This document shows positions 14,263 through 15,120 of a DNA stretch of 15,120 nucleotides, piece after piece (the first letter of the stretch is position 1; each line of letters opens with the position of its first letter). A program made the position numbers and the translations under genes. The notes beneath the pieces were generated by a model that worked only from the letters and a program-made list of their open reading frames with translations, made no database searches and was not told the DNA's origin. The stretch is from Clostridiales bacterium UBA4644 (GTDB taxonomy: Bacteria; Bacillota; Clostridia; Oscillospirales; Butyricicoccaceae), in NCBI GenBank assembly GCA_002405755.1, contig DHMK01000001.1:1-15120 (forward strand). The letters run 5' to 3'.

Positions 14263-14291
14263 ATCATATCACTATGATCTGCTTCTGTCAA
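14263..14291 (-). promoter_or_regulatory. Promoter of the SPFH-RHH operon with nested inverted repeats
   Basis: On the minus strand TTGACA (14286-14291) and TATGAT (14263-14268) are 17 bases apart. The -10 box is one arm of a perfect inverted repeat ATCATA-TCAC-TATGAT (14263-14278). A second palindrome, TGATATCA (14253-14260), lies just downstream at the transcription start. These are candidate sites for a dimeric repressor, perhaps the RHH protein of the same operon (inference). Confidence 0.82.
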
Positions 14292-14309
14292 GGCGAAAGT
14301 GAAAAAAGG

Positions 14310-14338
14310 TTGTAACCTGCGGGATCTTATGGTAAAAT
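14310..14338 (+). promoter_or_regulatory. Promoter of the rRNA methyltransferase gene
   Basis: TTGTAA (14310-14315) and TAAAAT (14333-14338) are 17 bases apart, giving a leader of only about 25 bases. It is divergent from the SPFH promoter, with 18 bases between the two -35 boxes. Confidence 0.78.
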
Positions 14339-14368
14339 GAAACAAATTCGGAAAGGCAGGCATTGGGC

Positions 14369-15120
14369 ATGAAGCAGCAGCGGGAATATCCCCGTTTTAT
14401 CATCTCGGCCAAGGGCGTCCGCTGGTTGGAAAGCGGCCATCCCTGGGTCTATGAAGCAGAGGTCCTGAGAGAGGAAGGGCAGGCGGAAAACGGCGGCCTG
14501 GCCGACGCGGTCTCGGAAAAGGGCAAATATCTGGGGACGGGCTTTGTCAGCCGCCAAAGCAAGATCCGGCTGCGGCTGATCTCCCGCAACGCCAACGACC
14601 GGTTTGACGCCGCCTTCTGGAAGCGGCGGCTCCAATACTCCTGGGACTACCGCAAGACCGTCATGGGGGAGGATCTTTCCTGCTGCCGGGTGGTCTTTGG
14701 CGAGGCCGACGGCTTCCCGGGGCTGACGGTAGACCGGTTTTCCGACCTTCTGGTAACGCAGACCCTCTCCGTCGGCATGGAGCGGATCAAGCCCATGCTG
14801 CTGCCCCTGCTGGTGCAGGTGCTGGAGGCGGATGGGCAGCGGATCGCCGGGATCTATGAGCGCAACGATGCCGCCCTCCGGGAGCTGGAGGGCCTGGCGC
14901 AGGGAAAGGGCTGGTTCCCGCTGGACGATCGCCCCGTTCCCCAGAGTCCGGTGACGGAGATCTGCGAAAACGGCGTTTATTACAGCGTGGATGTGGAAAA
15001 CGGCCAGAAGACCGGCTTTTTTCTGGATCAGAAATACAACCGCCTTGCCGTGGCAAGGCTGGCGAGGGGAAGAAGGGTGCTGGATTGCTTTACCCATACC
15101 GGCTCCTTTGCCCTGAACGC
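14369..15120 (+). CDS. Class I SAM-dependent rRNA methyltransferase, RlmI-like (3' end outside window)
   Basis: RlmI-type enzymes methylate cytosine C5 in 23S rRNA using S-adenosylmethionine. The frame from ATG 14369 is open to the window edge: 250 codons of a protein normally near 390-400. An N-terminal PUA-like domain (about 1-75, with FIISAKGVRWLESGHPWVYEAEV) is followed by the EEHEE-like linker region with VVFGEADGFPGLTVDRF (about 110-126). Then the methyltransferase core begins: VENGQKTGFFLDQKYNR (about 211-227) and the SAM-binding motif I region RRVLDCFTHTGSFAL. The catalytic cysteine and later motifs are off-window, so the modified site cannot be stated. Only a weak SD (AGG at 14358-14360) precedes the ATG. 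It stands alone behind its own promoter, divergent from the SPFH gene. Confidence 0.93.
   Translation, partial: MKQQREYPRFIISAKGVRWLESGHPWVYEAEVLREEGQAENGGLADAVSEKGKYLGTGFVSRQSKIRLRLISRNANDRFDAAFWKRRLQYSWDYRKTVMGEDLSCCRVVFGEADGFPGLTVDRFSDLLVTQTLSVGMERIKPMLLPLLVQVLEADGQRIAGIYERNDAALRELEGLAQGKGWFPLDDRPVPQSPVTEICENGVYYSVDVENGQKTGFFLDQKYNRLAVARLARGRRVLDCFTHTGSFALN

Noticed and set aside
13186..14277. Plus-strand open frame of 363 codons
   Set aside because: It is antisense to the SPFH gene, begins inside the gap before it and reads as low-complexity His/Gln-rich text.
1..15120. CRISPR array, prophage or insertion sequence
   Set aside because: There are no regularly spaced direct repeats, and no transposase, integrase or phage-type genes on either strand.

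Overview
The window looks like a stretch of chromosome from a GC-rich, low-oxygen Firmicute, most likely a Clostridia member near the Oscillospiraceae. This is an inference from gene content: a TIGR04086-type membrane gene right after yajC, a CwlD-like cell-wall amidase, strong Shine-Dalgarno sequences with GTG/TTG starts, and compact sigma-A promoters. Almost all of it is housekeeping DNA. There is no prophage, insertion sequence or CRISPR array. The window opens inside tuf (EF-Tu) and closes inside an RlmI-like rRNA methyltransferase gene, both cut by the edges.

Layout. (1) 1-940: the tuf 3' part and two back-to-back terminators. (2) 941-4932: three CNNM/CBS (CorC/HlyC-type) membrane proteins. 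Two lie head to tail on the minus strand with an 8-base overlap. The third lies on the plus strand behind its own promoter and a roughly 210-nt leader that folds into several hairpins. (3) 4981-6072 minus: an unrecognised 363-residue protein with one canonical EF-hand loop, a strong promoter and a palindrome lying on that promoter. (4) 6210-6492: a promoter, tRNA-Leu(GAG), tRNA-Leu(CAG) and a terminator. (5) 6493-6660: a gene-free stretch full of inverted repeats, ending in a promoter. (6) 6694-9793: a tight operon of a GDPD-family phosphodiesterase, rmuC and tgt. (7) 9860-12898: yajC, a terminator, then TIGR04086, amidase and radA, overlapping or nearly abutting. (8) 12944-14235 minus: an SPFH (Band 7) membrane protein followed by a small ribbon-helix-helix protein. 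(9) 14369-end: the methyltransferase, divergent from the SPFH gene.

Functional themes. The left half is rich in genes tied to divalent cations: three CNNM-type transporters or sensors and an EF-hand protein. The centre and right combine RNA modification (Tgt, RlmI-like), protein export (YajC), wall hydrolysis (amidase) and DNA repair (RmuC, RadA). The parts least explained by known families are the EF-hand protein with its palindromic control site, the structured leader before the third CNNM gene, the 6506-6625 repeat block, the ribosome binding site buried in the yajC terminator, and the SPFH-RHH pair with a possible autoregulatory operator.
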